A DNA stretch of 64,000 nt from Flavobacterium sp. CECT 9288 (GCF_918731615.1 NZ_OU957226.1:1978501-2042500); one strand, 5' to 3'. Positions 54,807 through 64,000 are shown, numbered from the stretch's first letter. The notes: generated from the sequence alone by a model not told the origin. Program-made: numbers and translations.

Positions 54807-56825
54807 AAATGAATCTATTCCGTCTCTCAACCAATCTTTGTAAGCATTGATATCTGAGTTGTAACTTTCTGGTTTATCTGATAGCATATTCCCATCAGTG
54901 TCCATAACAATGTAGTATGGCTGTGCATTTGCTTTAAACTTGGTAATTTGAAAATCACTCCATTTATTTCCTACGCTTACCACCTCTTTTCCAGTTTCTT
55001 TAGATACGTATTGCTCTTTTTTTGGAAGTTCCCTTTTATCATCAACATATAATGAAATAAGCACAACCTCGTTTTGTAATATTTTTAAAATCATTGGATC
55101 GGACCAAACATAGTCTTCCATTTTTCTACAATTCACACACGCATAACCTGTAAAATCTAATAGAATAGGTTTGTTAACTGATTTTGCGTAAGCTACTCCC
55201 TTGTCATAATCCTCAAAAGCTATTAAATCATGTGGTCCTAAATGAGCTCCATCTGGTAAAACTTGAGCTGTTGTTGCTGAGCCTCCTTTTGAATTTCCTA
55301 CTCCATAAGGACTTTCGCTATAGGTCATAGGTGGCGGAAAACCTGAAATTAATTTTAATGGCGCTCCCCAAATCCCTGGAATTAGATACAGCGTAAAAGC
55401 TAAAACTACTAATCCTAAAGACAATCTTCCTACCGAAATATGATTCAATGGACTATCGTGTGGGAGTGTAATTTTTCCAAAAAGATATAAAGCTAATGTT
55501 CCAAAAATAGCAATCCAAATAGCTAAAAACACTTCTCTTTCCAAGAAATGGAGCTGCAATACCAAGTCAGCATTAGATAAAAACTTAAAGGCCAATGCCA
55601 GTTCTAAGAAACCTAATACTACTTTAACCGTATTCAACCACCCACCTGATTTAGGTAATGAGTTCAACCAACCTGGGAACATAGCAAACAACATAAATGG
55701 TAATGCAAGTGCTAATGAAAAACCAAACATTCCTACAATAGGTGCAATACCGCCTTTGGAAGCTGCCTCTACTAACAGAGTTCCTACAATAGGCCCCGTA
55801 CATGAAAAAGAAACTATAGCTAGAGCCAATGCCATGAATAAAATACCAATAATACCACCTCTGTCTGCTTGATTGTCTACTTTATTTGCCCAAGAATTTG
55901 GCAACATGATTTCGAATGCACCCAAGAAGGACGAGGCAAAAACAACTAATAAAATGAAGAAAATGATATTAAACCATACATTAGTAGATAAAGCATTTAG
56001 GGCATCAGCTCCAAATATTGCCGTTACCAAAAAACCTAAAACTACGTAAATAAAAATGATAGCAATACCGTAAATAATAGCATTTCGAATTCCTTTTGCC
56101 TTAGTTTTACTTTGTTTGGTAAAAAAACTAACCGTCATAGGGATCATTGGGAAAACGCATGGTGTTAATAATGCTGCAAACCCAGATAAAAATGCAATAA
56201 AAAAGATAGATAATAAACCTCTTTTTTCCTCTGGTTTTTCAGCTATAGGAGCAGTTATTTTAGCGGTTTTCTCAGCTTTCACCTCTGTTTTCACAGTATC
56301 AACAACCTCTTTTGACAGGGTTGAATCCCCGGTCGCAACATTTATCACCGATGCTACTTCTGTGGTTGCACTTTCGTTTTGAGGAATTTTTAAAGTAAAA
56401 TTCTTTTCAACATTGATGCAGACATCTTTACAAACCTGATAATTAAAGTCAACTTTAACCTCAGTAAGCTTAGTATTTGTAAGTTCAATTTCTTGTTGAA
56501 TTTGAGCCTTTTTCTCAAAAAAAGTTTCGTTTACCTCAAATATATCATTGAAGGCAGTTCTTGTTTTGCTTTCTTTGGCTTTGCCAATAAGTTTAAAATT
56601 TCCTTTTTGGTTTTTAAAAATAATTTCAAGAGGAAGTGGTCCCCCATCTGGCGTGAATTGGGAATACAAATGCCACTCGTTATCAATTACAGCATTAAAA
56701 ATCAAGAGGTATCTAGTATCTGACTTTTTTTCAATTTTAGTAGTCCATTTTGCTGGATCTAAAATTTGAGCATTACCATTGGTAAAAGCCAAAAATGCTA
56801 TAAGTAAAAGGATTATTTTTTTCAT
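54792..56825 (-). CDS. DsbD-like thiol:disulfide interchange protein
   Basis: The 677-residue membrane protein has a signal peptide (MKKIILLLIAFLAFTNGNAQ). A DsbD-alpha-type periplasmic domain follows, with a Cys pair in QVCKDVCINVEKN. A membrane domain with about eight helices (Cys in LTPCVFPMIPMTV and SFSCTGPIVGTLL) comes next. The C-terminal thioredoxin-like domain has the redox pair Cys563/Cys566 (YACVNCRKMED). DsbD-type proteins carry electrons from cytoplasmic thioredoxin to periplasmic partners. Its start overlaps the stop of tilS by one base (TAATG), so translation is probably coupled. It is the last gene of the pabB-tilS operon. Confidence 0.93.
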   Translation of the reverse strand: MKKIILLLIAFLAFTNGNAQILDPAKWTTKIEKKSDTRYLLIFNAVIDNEWHLYSQFTPDGGPLPLEIIFKNQKGNFKLIGKAKESKTRTAFNDIFEVNETFFEKKAQIQQEIELTNTKLTEVKVDFNYQVCKDVCINVEKNFTLKIPQNESATTEVASVINVATGDSTLSKEVVDTVKTEVKAEKTAKITAPIAEKPEEKRGLLSIFFIAFLSGFAALLTPCVFPMIPMTVSFFTKQSKTKAKGIRNAIIYGIAIIFIYVVLGFLVTAIFGADALNALSTNVWFNIIFFILLVVFASSFLGAFEIMLPNSWANKVDNQADRGGIIGILFMALALAIVSFSCTGPIVGTLLVEAASKGGIAPIVGMFGFSLALALPFMLFAMFPGWLNSLPKSGGWLNTVKVVLGFLELALAFKFLSNADLVLQLHFLEREVFLAIWIAIFGTLALYLFGKITLPHDSPLNHISVGRLSLGLVVLAFTLYLIPGIWGAPLKLISGFPPPMTYSESPYGVGNSKGGSATTAQVLPDGAHLGPHDLIAFEDYDKGVAYAKSVNKPILLDFTGYACVNCRKMEDYVWSDPMILKILQNEVVLISLYVDDKRELPKKEQYVSKETGKEVVSVGNKWSDFQITKFKANAQPYYIVMDTDGNMLSDKPESYNSDINAYKDWLRDGIDSFKKAE

Positions 56826-58135
56826 TAGCGTAGTTCTATTTTTAAAATATTTTTAGTTGTTTCGGTTACTTTAAACCGTTCGTCTGGTCTTAATCCAACA
56901 AGCCAAACTATTGTTTCATCGGAATATAGCAACCAAGTTTTTTCTTTTTCATTTAGAGATAATTTTTCATCTTTAAAAAATTTACTCACTTTTTTTGACT
57001 TCCCTTGCATACCAAAAGGATGAAAAACAGCTCCCTCACTCCATTTTTGTAATCGCAATGGGTAGTGCAATAAATCTGCATCAACAAAGATAGAAGTATT
57101 TGTGGCGATACTAATGTCGGCTACTTTGCAAAAAGTCAGATTTAAGGGAATATTAACTTCTCTTTGATTTTCAGAAATAAAATATTCCTCATTGGTATTT
57201 ACGAAATTTATCGGACTAAGGATTAAATAATCACGATCTTTTAATAATCGGTATTGAGGAGCAAGAACAAACTTGCCTGATTGACTTTCAACAAGTGCAT
57301 AAATATCATCCCAAGATTTAAACTCAAATTCTTTGAGCCATTGGTACAAATAGGATTTATAATTAGGTAATTGTTTTAATTTTCTAATATCAAGATATAT
57401 AATTTCATTCTCTTGCTTTGCCACCTGCTGATAAATCATAATAGCGGCATCCTCCATCATAACTTGAGCTTCCTGAAGATAGGTTTGCGTATTAAGAAAT
57501 GATGACAAAAAATTAGAATTAATATCTTTTAACAAAGGTATAACCTGATGTCGGATTTTGTTTCGAAGGTATTTATCTGTGGCATTGCTGCTGTCTTCTC
57601 TCCATTTGATATTGTTCTCTTGGGCATAACGTGTAATTTCATCTTGGCTAAATGCCAAAAGTGGTCTTACTACACGATCATTTTGCTGAGGAATTCCGGT
57701 CAAACCCTCAATGCCAGTTCCTCGACTTAAATTGATTATAAAAGTTTCAAGAGCGTCATCAGCATGGTGTGCCGTAAGAATGTAATCGTACTGTTCTTGC
57801 TCTAAAATTTCGTAAAACCAGCTGTAACGCAACTCTCTGGCGGCAACTTGTGTGGATATTTTATAATCTTCGGCAAATGCCTTGGTGTCGAATTGGGTAA
57901 AAAAGAAAGGAATATTGTTATTTGATGCGTACTCTTGAACAAATTTTTGATCCTCAAAACTTTCTAAACCTCGAAGCTGAAAATTACAATGAGCAATAGC
58001 CATGTTAAATCCCATTTGCTGAAACAAATGAACCATAACCATGCTGTCTATACCACCACTGGTTGCCAAAAGCACCTTTTTACCTAGTAAAAAAGATAGC
58101 TTTTGCTGAATATGTTTCTCTATTTGTTGTATCAT
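56825..58135 (-). CDS. tilS: tRNA(Ile)-lysidine synthase
   Basis: The 436-residue enzyme converts the wobble C of the AUA-decoding tRNA-Ile to lysidine, using ATP and lysine. The PP-loop motif is SGGIDS at residues 26-31 (LLATSGGIDSMVMVHL), with the further motifs HCNFQLRG and TAHHADDALETFIINLSRGTG. A C-terminal TilS domain follows (FHPFGMQGKSKKVSKFF). It follows the pabB-like gene by 14 bases and overlaps the DsbD-like gene by one base. Confidence 0.95.
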   Translation of the reverse strand: MIQQIEKHIQQKLSFLLGKKVLLATSGGIDSMVMVHLFQQMGFNMAIAHCNFQLRGLESFEDQKFVQEYASNNNIPFFFTQFDTKAFAEDYKISTQVAARELRYSWFYEILEQEQYDYILTAHHADDALETFIINLSRGTGIEGLTGIPQQNDRVVRPLLAFSQDEITRYAQENNIKWREDSSNATDKYLRNKIRHQVIPLLKDINSNFLSSFLNTQTYLQEAQVMMEDAAIMIYQQVAKQENEIIYLDIRKLKQLPNYKSYLYQWLKEFEFKSWDDIYALVESQSGKFVLAPQYRLLKDRDYLILSPINFVNTNEEYFISENQREVNIPLNLTFCKVADISIATNTSIFVDADLLHYPLRLQKWSEGAVFHPFGMQGKSKKVSKFFKDEKLSLNEKEKTWLLYSDETIVWLVGLRPDERFKVTETTKNILKIELR

Positions 58136-58149
58136 TTTATTTAACTTAA

Positions 58150-59436
58150 CTAACTCAAAACCTCAAGCATTGCATGAGCTTTTAGCAAACATTCTTCATA
58201 CTCTTTTTCTGGAACCGATAAAGAAGTAATGGCACTTCCCACAGAAAAAGAAACGTATTTTGAAGCACTGTTGTACAGAATACTTCGGATAACTACATTA
58301 AAATCAAAATCCCCGTTAGGAGTAAAATACCCGACTGCTCCACTGTAAACGCCTCTTTTGGTTTCTTCAAGTTCATCAATAATATTCATGACAGAAATTT
58401 TTGGTGCCCCTGTCATACTTCCCATTGGAAAAGTTGATTTTAAGACATCAATTACAGCATATTGAGAATCAAGTTTCGAGGTAATAGTCGTAATCATTTG
58501 ATGCACTTGCAAAAATGAGTAAATCTTGCATAGCTCTGTTACTTGAACACTGCCTTTTTGAGCTGTTCGTGCCAAATCATTTCGAACCAAATCAGTTATC
58601 ATTATATTTTCTGCACGTTCCTTTGGGTCTGATGCTAATTTATTTTTAGATTCTTCATCTTCAGTTGTATCCAAAAAACGTTTAGATGTACCTTTTATGG
58701 GCTGGGAAACTATTAATTCTCCTTCTTTTTTTAAATAACGCTCCGGTGACGCCGAAAGTATGTAATGTTGATGATTCTTAAAATAAACTGCAAAAGGTGG
58801 TTTTGAGATGGAATTTAATTTTAAAAATTTTTGCAATGGATCAATTGCTGTATTTTCAGAAAAAAATTCCATACAAAAATTAGCTTCATAAATATCCCCT
58901 CGGTGAATGTGATCTTTTACTTTAATCACTTTCTTCAAATAATTTTCTCTTGAAATCCGCTGTTTTACATGAACTGTTTCAACAATGGTATTGATAGGAC
59001 ATTCTGTAGACAAAATAGTTGCATAATCATAATCTATTTCATCATCACAAAAATTCAAATATTGAATTTCAAGTGTGTTTCCTTTGAGTATAAATACTTT
59101 TTTGGGTTGAAAAAAAAATAAATCTGGAAAATCTAAAAAATCATTGTTTTTTGATGAAACCTTTTCAACATCGTTTTTTAAATCATAAGACAAGTAACCA
59201 AACAACCAGTCTTTAGTACTTTCTTGATATTGTTTCAAATCATCGAATGCATTGTAATAATCTGTTTTTAAAGAGGTAAAAGCGTCAACTGCAAGCACGC
59301 AATCAAAAGAGGAGTATTCTTGTGGATACGAATTACTATCTAAAAAAATAATTTCACGAAACTGTTGCGCCCATGTTACAAGTTGTTGCTTGATTTGTAA
59401 TGAATTTTCGACATTTTTTATGATGGATGTTCTCAA
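58150..59436 (-). CDS. pabB: Aminodeoxychorismate synthase component I-like (PabB)
   Basis: The protein belongs to the chorismate-binding family shared by TrpE and PabB. I start it at the TTG at 59436 (428 residues), since a -7 box TAATTTTG lies at 59468-59461 and an upstream TTG at 59463 would overlap that box. Core motifs are HRGDIYEANFCMEF, SASPERYLKKEGELIVSQPIKG, DLVRNDLART, GSMTGAPKISVMNIID and GVYSGAVGYFTPNGDFDF. The PIKG motif, where TrpE enzymes read PIAG, points to aminodeoxychorismate synthase with a catalytic Lys. No amidotransferase partner lies next to it; TrpG (25750) may serve both. Confidence 0.88.
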   Translation of the reverse strand: MRTSIIKNVENSLQIKQQLVTWAQQFREIIFLDSNSYPQEYSSFDCVLAVDAFTSLKTDYYNAFDDLKQYQESTKDWLFGYLSYDLKNDVEKVSSKNNDFLDFPDLFFFQPKKVFILKGNTLEIQYLNFCDDEIDYDYATILSTECPINTIVETVHVKQRISRENYLKKVIKVKDHIHRGDIYEANFCMEFFSENTAIDPLQKFLKLNSISKPPFAVYFKNHQHYILSASPERYLKKEGELIVSQPIKGTSKRFLDTTEDEESKNKLASDPKERAENIMITDLVRNDLARTAQKGSVQVTELCKIYSFLQVHQMITTITSKLDSQYAVIDVLKSTFPMGSMTGAPKISVMNIIDELEETKRGVYSGAVGYFTPNGDFDFNVVIRSILYNSASKYVSFSVGSAITSLSVPEKEYEECLLKAHAMLEVLS

Positions 59437-59460
59437 GGAATTGAAATGTTTTTTATAGCT

Positions 59461-59468
59461 CAAAATTA
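59461..59468 (-). promoter_or_regulatory. -7 box of the pabB-tilS-dsbD operon
   Basis: The minus strand reads TAATTTTG, an exact consensus match. It supports the TTG start at 59436, leaving a leader of about 18 bases. Confidence 0.5.
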
Positions 59469-59676
59469 CAACATTTTTATGTTAAATCGGTAATCATGAC
59501 TGATTCTAAAAGCAAGAATATACACAGCTTTTAAACGTAATTCCTTGCCCATTTAAACAAAGTTTATTTTGATGGCATGAAATTTGAATTGTAGCATTTT
59601 ACTTAAAATCTAAAAAGCCAGCAAACAAGAAAACACCTATTAACAAATAAATTATTAACCTGTAAAACAAAAAATT

Positions 59677-60570
59677 ATGCTTAAAAAACACCATGCCCTA
59701 TTCCCTTTACTGCTAATCATTTTAGCTATTTCTTGTAAAAAAGCCGATTCTTTAGATGAAACTGCTTCTAAAACAACAACTTCTTCAATAGATAGTAGTT
59801 ATACTGTTTCTTCAGCTGCAGCAGTACAACCAAAAAATAGTGATAGAAAATTTGTACGAACTGCCGATATTAAATTTAAGGTAAAAAATGTTCCCAACTC
59901 AACTTACATTATTGAAAACGCCACCAACAAATTTGGAGGTTTTGTAACTTACACCAATTTACAAAGCACAATTTCTGAAAAAAAAGAGGTTAAAATTAGC
60001 CAAGACAGTACTTTAGAAATCACGAAATATACTGTTGAGAATAACATCACCATTCGGGTTCCCAATACCAAAATGGATACGGTAATCAAAACCATTTCGA
60101 AACAAATTGATTTTCTGGAGTATCGTATAATTAAGGCTGACGATGTTTCATTACAACTGCTCTCCAATCAATTAAAAGAAAAAAGAGACGCAAATCAAGA
60201 AAAGCGCCTTATAAAAGCGATTGATAGCAAAGGCAAAAAACTAAATGAAGTGGTGCAAGCAGAAAATGACCTAAATCAAAAAAGCGAACAAAAAGATAAC
60301 AGCAAACTCGAAAATATCTCATTAGCTGACCAAGTAAATTTTAGCACTTTAACGCTACAAATTTACCAACGTGAAACCATCAAAAAAGAAATGATTGCTA
60401 ATGAAAAGGAATTTCGTCAAGGTTTTGGTTCGAAAATAGTTGATGGACTCGAAAATGGCTGGTATCTTATTGAAGGAATAGTTGCGGTAATCGTTCAATT
60501 ATGGTCGATCATTTTAATTGGCATTATAGGCTATTTCGCATACAAAAAATACTTTCGCAAAGTCAATTAA
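59677..60570 (+). CDS. DUF4349 membrane-anchored lipoprotein
   Basis: The 297-residue protein has a lipoprotein-type signal (LLLIILAISC, with lipidated Cys20) and a Ser/Thr-rich linker. A DUF4349 body follows, with KFVRTADIKFKVKNVPNST, NNITIRVPNTKMDTVI, a helical coiled-coil part (about 165-225) and the FSTLTLQIYQRE strand. A C-terminal membrane helix (AVIVQLWSIILIGIIGYFAY) ends the protein. Its function is unknown. The combination of lipid anchor and a second membrane segment suggests it stays in the inner membrane or spans the envelope. It stands alone. Confidence 0.82.
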   Translation: MLKKHHALFPLLLIILAISCKKADSLDETASKTTTSSIDSSYTVSSAAAVQPKNSDRKFVRTADIKFKVKNVPNSTYIIENATNKFGGFVTYTNLQSTISEKKEVKISQDSTLEITKYTVENNITIRVPNTKMDTVIKTISKQIDFLEYRIIKADDVSLQLLSNQLKEKRDANQEKRLIKAIDSKGKKLNEVVQAENDLNQKSEQKDNSKLENISLADQVNFSTLTLQIYQRETIKKEMIANEKEFRQGFGSKIVDGLENGWYLIEGIVAVIVQLWSIILIGIIGYFAYKKYFRKVN

Positions 60571-60573
60571 ATA

Positions 60574-60611
60574 AAAAACCCGTTCAAAAATTAGATTGAA
60601 CGGGTTTTTGT
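60574..60611. terminator. Bidirectional terminator
   Basis: AAACCCGTTCAA pairs with TTGAACGGGTTT around a ten-base loop (60587-60596), with A and T runs outside. It serves both the DUF4349 gene and the convergent lpdA gene. Confidence 0.88.
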
Positions 60612-60626
60612 TAAAATATAGTCTAC

Positions 60627-62030
60627 TTATACGTGTAATGCTCTATTATCAGTTGCAGCTAAAGCAGCTTCTTTTATCGCTTCTGCAAAAGTTGGATGTG
60701 CATGAGACATTCTTGAAATATCTTCAGCAGACGCTCTAAATTCCATAGCAGTAACTGCTTCTGCAATTAAATCAGCACAACGAGCACCAATCATGTGAAC
60801 TCCAAGTACTTCATCTGTTTTTGCGTCAGCTAGGATTTTTACAAAACCATCTAAATCACCACCAGCACGTGCACGTCCTAAAGCTTTGAATGGAAAACTA
60901 CCTGATTTAAAATCAACACCAGCAGCTTTCAATTGCTCTTCAGTTTGTCCTACTGCAGCAACTTCTGGCCAAGTGTAAACAACACCTGGAATCAAATTAT
61001 AATTAATGTGTGGTTTTTGTCCTGCTATAATCTCAGCAACCATAACACCTTCTTCTTCCGCTTTGTGTGCTAACATTGCACCACGAACTACGTCTCCAAT
61101 TGCATAGATATTAGGAATATTTGTTTGTAAATGATCATTTACTTCAACCATTCCTCTTTCAGAAATTTTAACACCTGCTTTATCTGCATTCAATCCATCG
61201 GTATACGGACGACGCCCTACCGAAACTAATGAATAATCTCCTTCTAATGTTATTGTTTCCCCCTTAGCATTTTCGGCTTGAACAACAACTCCTTCTCCAT
61301 TTCTTTCTACTGATTTCACTTTGTGAGAAACGTAGAATTTCATACCTTGTTTCTTTAATACTTTTGTCAATTCTTTAGACAAAGATGCATCCATTCCTGG
61401 AATAATTCGGTCTAAATATTCAACTACAGAAACTTGTGCTCCTAATCTTAAATAGACTTGACCTAATTCTATACCTATTACTCCACCACCAATGATTACA
61501 AGGTGTTTTGGCACTTCTTTAAGTTTTAATGCCTCAGTAGAAGTTATAATTCTTTCTTTATCAATTTTGATAAAAGGCAAAGAAGATGGTTTAGAACCCG
61601 TTGCTATGATAATATTTTTCGCTTCGATAGTTTCTGAAGTTCCATCAGCTTTTGCTACAGCTACATGTGTAGCATCAACAAAAGAACCTAAACCTTCAAA
61701 AACAGTTACTTTATTTTTATCCATTAAGAATTTAACACCTCCCGAAGTTTGATCTACAACCGCTTGTTTGCGTGCAATCATTTTTTCAAGATTAACTTTT
61801 ACATCACCAGAAAGTTCAATACCGTGATCTGCAAAATGTGCAATTTCACTGTAATGATGAGAAGAAGCAAGCAATGCTTTTGAAGGAATACATCCTACAT
61901 TTAAGCAAGTTCCACCTAGGGTAGAATATTTTTCAATAATTGCTGTCTTAAATCCCAATTGTGCGCAACGAATAGCAGATACATATCCGCCTGGGCCTGA
62001 ACCTATAATGACTACGTCAAATGAACTCAT
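60627..62030 (-). CDS. lpdA: Dihydrolipoyl dehydrogenase
   Basis: The 467-residue flavoprotein (E3) reoxidises lipoamide in 2-oxoacid dehydrogenase complexes. The FAD motif is VVIIGSGPGGYVSAI. The redox pair is Cys42 and Cys47 (GGTCLNVGCIPSK). The NAD motif is IIGGGVIGIELG, and the C-terminal His445/Glu450 pair lies in HAHPTFAEAI. It is not next to other complex genes; a -7 box precedes it. Confidence 0.97.
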   Translation of the reverse strand: MSSFDVVIIGSGPGGYVSAIRCAQLGFKTAIIEKYSTLGGTCLNVGCIPSKALLASSHHYSEIAHFADHGIELSGDVKVNLEKMIARKQAVVDQTSGGVKFLMDKNKVTVFEGLGSFVDATHVAVAKADGTSETIEAKNIIIATGSKPSSLPFIKIDKERIITSTEALKLKEVPKHLVIIGGGVIGIELGQVYLRLGAQVSVVEYLDRIIPGMDASLSKELTKVLKKQGMKFYVSHKVKSVERNGEGVVVQAENAKGETITLEGDYSLVSVGRRPYTDGLNADKAGVKISERGMVEVNDHLQTNIPNIYAIGDVVRGAMLAHKAEEEGVMVAEIIAGQKPHINYNLIPGVVYTWPEVAAVGQTEEQLKAAGVDFKSGSFPFKALGRARAGGDLDGFVKILADAKTDEVLGVHMIGARCADLIAEAVTAMEFRASAEDISRMSHAHPTFAEAIKEAALAATDNRALHV

Positions 62031-62068
62031 AATATGTTAATTTTTGTGATGTTTATATAAAAGTGTTA

Positions 62069-62076
62069 CAAAATTA
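62069..62076 (-). promoter_or_regulatory. -7 box of lpdA
   Basis: The minus strand reads TAATTTTG, an exact consensus match, about 40 bases before the lpdA start. Confidence 0.5.
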
Positions 62077-62165
62077 AGAAATTAGTTTTGTTTAAGGTCG
62101 TATTGATCAGCTTTTTTAGGATTAATTTACCGAATTTAAAAAGATGAATTTAATAAAAAATAGTA

Positions 62166-62624
62166 TTAGACATCAATAACAGTGGTGTTTTTCACCTCAT
62201 TTATCATAAAGGTACTATGTGTACTGCCTATATGTTGTAGAGTGGTCAGTTTGGTAACTAAAAATTCTCTGTAAGCTTCCATATCTTTTACAACTATTTT
62301 TAGAATATAGTCATAATCTCCGCTTACATGATGACATTCAATAACTTCTTTAAGCTGAATGACCTCACTTTCAAACTTTGCTATGAACTCTTTAGTGTGC
62401 TGAATTAATTTAAGATGGCAAAAAACCACAAAACCTTTTTCGACTTTCGAACGATTTATTAAGACAACATATTTATCGATAACACCTTCCCTCTCTAATT
62501 TTTTAATGCGCTCATAGACTGCAGTTACAGATAAATTTAACTTTAAGGAAAGCTCCTTGGTTGTTTTTTTACTGTCTGATTGTAATAAATACAAGAGTTT
62601 CTTATCAATAGCATCTAAAATCAT
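62166..62624 (-). CDS. Lrp/AsnC family transcriptional regulator
   Basis: The 152-residue protein has the N-terminal helix-turn-helix (LDAIDKKLLYLLQSDSKKTT and LSVTAVYERIKKLEREGVI) and the C-terminal RAM ligand-binding domain (HHVSGDYDYILKIVVKDMEA). It is divergent from methionine gamma-lyase, which by position is its likely target, with an amino acid such as methionine as effector. The 268-base gap between them includes a structured repeat. Confidence 0.93.
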   Translation of the reverse strand: MILDAIDKKLLYLLQSDSKKTTKELSLKLNLSVTAVYERIKKLEREGVIDKYVVLINRSKVEKGFVVFCHLKLIQHTKEFIAKFESEVIQLKEVIECHHVSGDYDYILKIVVKDMEAYREFLVTKLTTLQHIGSTHSTFMINEVKNTTVIDV

Positions 62625-62800
62625 ATTCTTGAAATTTATAAATGAAAAAAAATCTATACCAATCCTATTTTTGATGCTAAATTAGAAAATTTAATACCAT
62701 TTAATGTTTTTTATAGTTTTAAAATCTAAAATTAACGAGTAATATTGATTATTAATCTAGAACACCTTTAATTTGAAATAGAATTAATCTTAAAACCGTA

Positions 62801-62880
62801 ATCCCCTAGCCCTGATAGAAGCGACATCCTTTTATGCGCCTCAGCGAATAAAAGATATAGCGAATAGCAGGAATAGCTTC
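62801..62880. repeat. Structured repeat directly before methionine gamma-lyase
   Basis: An 80-base element begins ATCCCCTAGCCCTGATAGAAG and ends AGCAGGAATAGCTTC. Its ends can pair (GAAGC with GCTTC, and parts of CCTGAT with the AGCAGG region), and an inner arm pairs CTTTTAT with ATAAAAG (62829-62835 and 62848-62854). From memory, near-identical elements occur in many copies in flavobacterial genomes; this is recollection and not a search result. It ends 12 bases before the gene start, so it lies in or overlaps the leader of the message. Confidence 0.6.
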
Positions 62881-62892
62881 AAAAAAAAACTT

Positions 62893-64000
62893 ATGAAAAA
62901 TTTCAATCCCGCAGATAAAATTCAAGATTTACAGTATTTTGGAGAATTTGGAGGTGTAAATCCATCGATTTCTGATTCCTCAACCTATACCTTTCTTTCG
63001 GCAAAAACCATGTTCGATACGTTTGAAGGAAATATGGAAGGTTGCTACTTGTATTCCCGTCATTCCTCACCAAGTAATTTATACTTAGACAAAGCCTTAG
63101 CTGCTATGGAAGGAACAGAGTCGGCAAATGTTTCGGCATCGGGAATGGGAGCTATTACACCTACCTTATTGCAACTTTGTGGAACTGGTGATCACATTGT
63201 TTCGAGCAGAACAATTTATGGTGGTACGTATGCTTTCTTGAAGAATTTCACTCCAAGATTAGGCATCAAAACCACCTTTGTTGATATTACAAAACTAGAT
63301 GTTATAGAAGCTGCTATAACTCCAGATACAAAAGTTCTATATTGTGAAACCGTGAGTAACCCGTTACTTGAAGTAGCGGATATAAAAGGACTTTCTTTGA
63401 TTGCTAAAAAATACAACTTAACACTAGTTGTTGATAATACTTTTTCGCCATTATCTGTTTCTCCTGCAAAATTAGGCGCTGATATTGTAATTCATAGTTT
63501 AACAAAATACATTAATGGCAGTAGTGATACTGTGGGAGGTGTAACGTGTGCATCGCAAGAATTTATCAATAGCTTAAAAAATGTAAATAGTGGAGCCAGC
63601 ATGTTATTAGGACCTACAATGGATAGTTTGCGTTCAGCTAGTGTGATGAAAAACTTGAGAACGCTTCACATAAGAATAAAACAACACAGTTACAATGCTA
63701 TGTATCTAGCCGAACGTTTTGAAAATGAAGGGTTAAAAACGGTTTATCCTGGTTTAAAAAGTCACCCTAGTCATGAATTATATTCGTCTATGATTAATCA
63801 TGAGTATGGTTTTGGAGGTATGATGACGCTTGATGTAGGTACTTTAGAAAAAGCAAATGCCTTGATGGAATTAATGCAAGAAAAAAACTTAGGTTACCTA
63901 GCTGTGAGTCTAGGATTTTATAAAACTTTATTTAGCGCACCAGGAACATCAACTTCAAGCGAAATTCCAATGGAAGAACAAATAGAAATGGGATTGACTG
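62893..64000 (+). CDS. Methionine gamma-lyase-like PLP enzyme (truncated by window edge)
   Basis: The frame runs from the ATG at 62893 to the end of the window (about 369 codons seen). The protein belongs to the Cys/Met metabolism PLP family. It has YSRHSSPSNLYLDKALAAMEG, SGMGAITPTLLQL, STIYGGTYA-like SSRTIYGGTYAFLKNF, CETVSNPLLEV, DNTFSPLSVSP and the PLP-Lys motif HSLTKYINGSSD. The lack of a cystathionine-type neighbour and the SRHSSPSN start fit methionine gamma-lyase, which releases methanethiol, ammonia and 2-oxobutyrate. It is divergent from an Lrp-type regulator. Confidence 0.88.
   Translation, partial: MKNFNPADKIQDLQYFGEFGGVNPSISDSSTYTFLSAKTMFDTFEGNMEGCYLYSRHSSPSNLYLDKALAAMEGTESANVSASGMGAITPTLLQLCGTGDHIVSSRTIYGGTYAFLKNFTPRLGIKTTFVDITKLDVIEAAITPDTKVLYCETVSNPLLEVADIKGLSLIAKKYNLTLVVDNTFSPLSVSPAKLGADIVIHSLTKYINGSSDTVGGVTCASQEFINSLKNVNSGASMLLGPTMDSLRSASVMKNLRTLHIRIKQHSYNAMYLAERFENEGLKTVYPGLKSHPSHELYSSMINHEYGFGGMMTLDVGTLEKANALMELMQEKNLGYLAVSLGFYKTLFSAPGTSTSSEIPMEEQIEMGLT

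Overview
The window is an AT-rich chromosomal segment from a member of the Bacteroidota, most likely a Flavobacterium or close relative. Supporting signs are protein families typical of Flavobacteriia, the absence of Shine-Dalgarno sequences, and many Bacteroidota-type -7 promoter boxes (TAnnTTTG). I saw no rRNA, tRNA, CRISPR array, prophage or insertion sequence. Both edges cut a gene: a rhodanese-type protein at the left and methionine gamma-lyase at the right.

Region by region. (1) 1-4981 is a sulfur-handling island with rhodanese proteins, a DUF2892 protein, a DUF202 protein and two half-size YeeE/YedE sulfur transporters. It also holds decayed genes: an MFS transporter cut to 73 codons and an outer-membrane porin with a frameshift. 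(2) 5054-9771 holds a TerB-like protein, catalase-peroxidase KatG and a GapN-like aldehyde dehydrogenase. (3) 9822-14260 is a second sulfur island: rhodanese, Crp/Fnr regulator, TauE/SafE exporter, a persulfide-dioxygenase-like metallo-beta-lactamase/rhodanese fusion, and a TPMT-type methyltransferase fused to a metal-binding HMA domain. (4) 14363-20401 is one 2012-residue soluble hybrid histidine kinase with about eleven PAS domains and a GAF domain. (5) 20670-22370 is a MarR regulator, nitroreductase and YceI operon whose promoter is covered by palindromes. (6) 24092-31622 is the tryptophan operon, trpL-E-G-D-C-F-B-(GGCT-like)-A, with a leader peptide containing three consecutive Trp codons and a terminator/antiterminator pair. 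A folded non-coding repeat and a gamma-glutamylcyclotransferase-like gene sit between trpB and trpA. (7) 32025-44363 is accessory: two Crp/Fnr regulators around a divergent pair of metallo-beta-lactamase-fold genes whose shared promoter region carries two perfect FNR-type boxes, an SDR, a GNAT acetyltransferase, a membrane AraC regulator, two serine hydrolases (one with a broken C-terminal domain), a Vat-like acyltransferase and an amidohydrolase. (8) 44595-62624 is mostly housekeeping: YifB/ComM, secreted amidohydrolases, AmtB, an X-Pro peptidase-like hydrolase, a pabB-tilS-DsbD operon, a DUF4349 lipoprotein, dihydrolipoyl dehydrogenase and an Lrp regulator. Methionine gamma-lyase is divergent from lrp, behind a second structured repeat.

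The strongest non-coding signals are the trp attenuator, the mirror-symmetric pair of FNR-box promoters at 33285-33401, and the palindrome array at the marR promoter. No wholly unknown multi-gene system stood out. Functions were assigned by recognising families and motifs by eye, without database searches.
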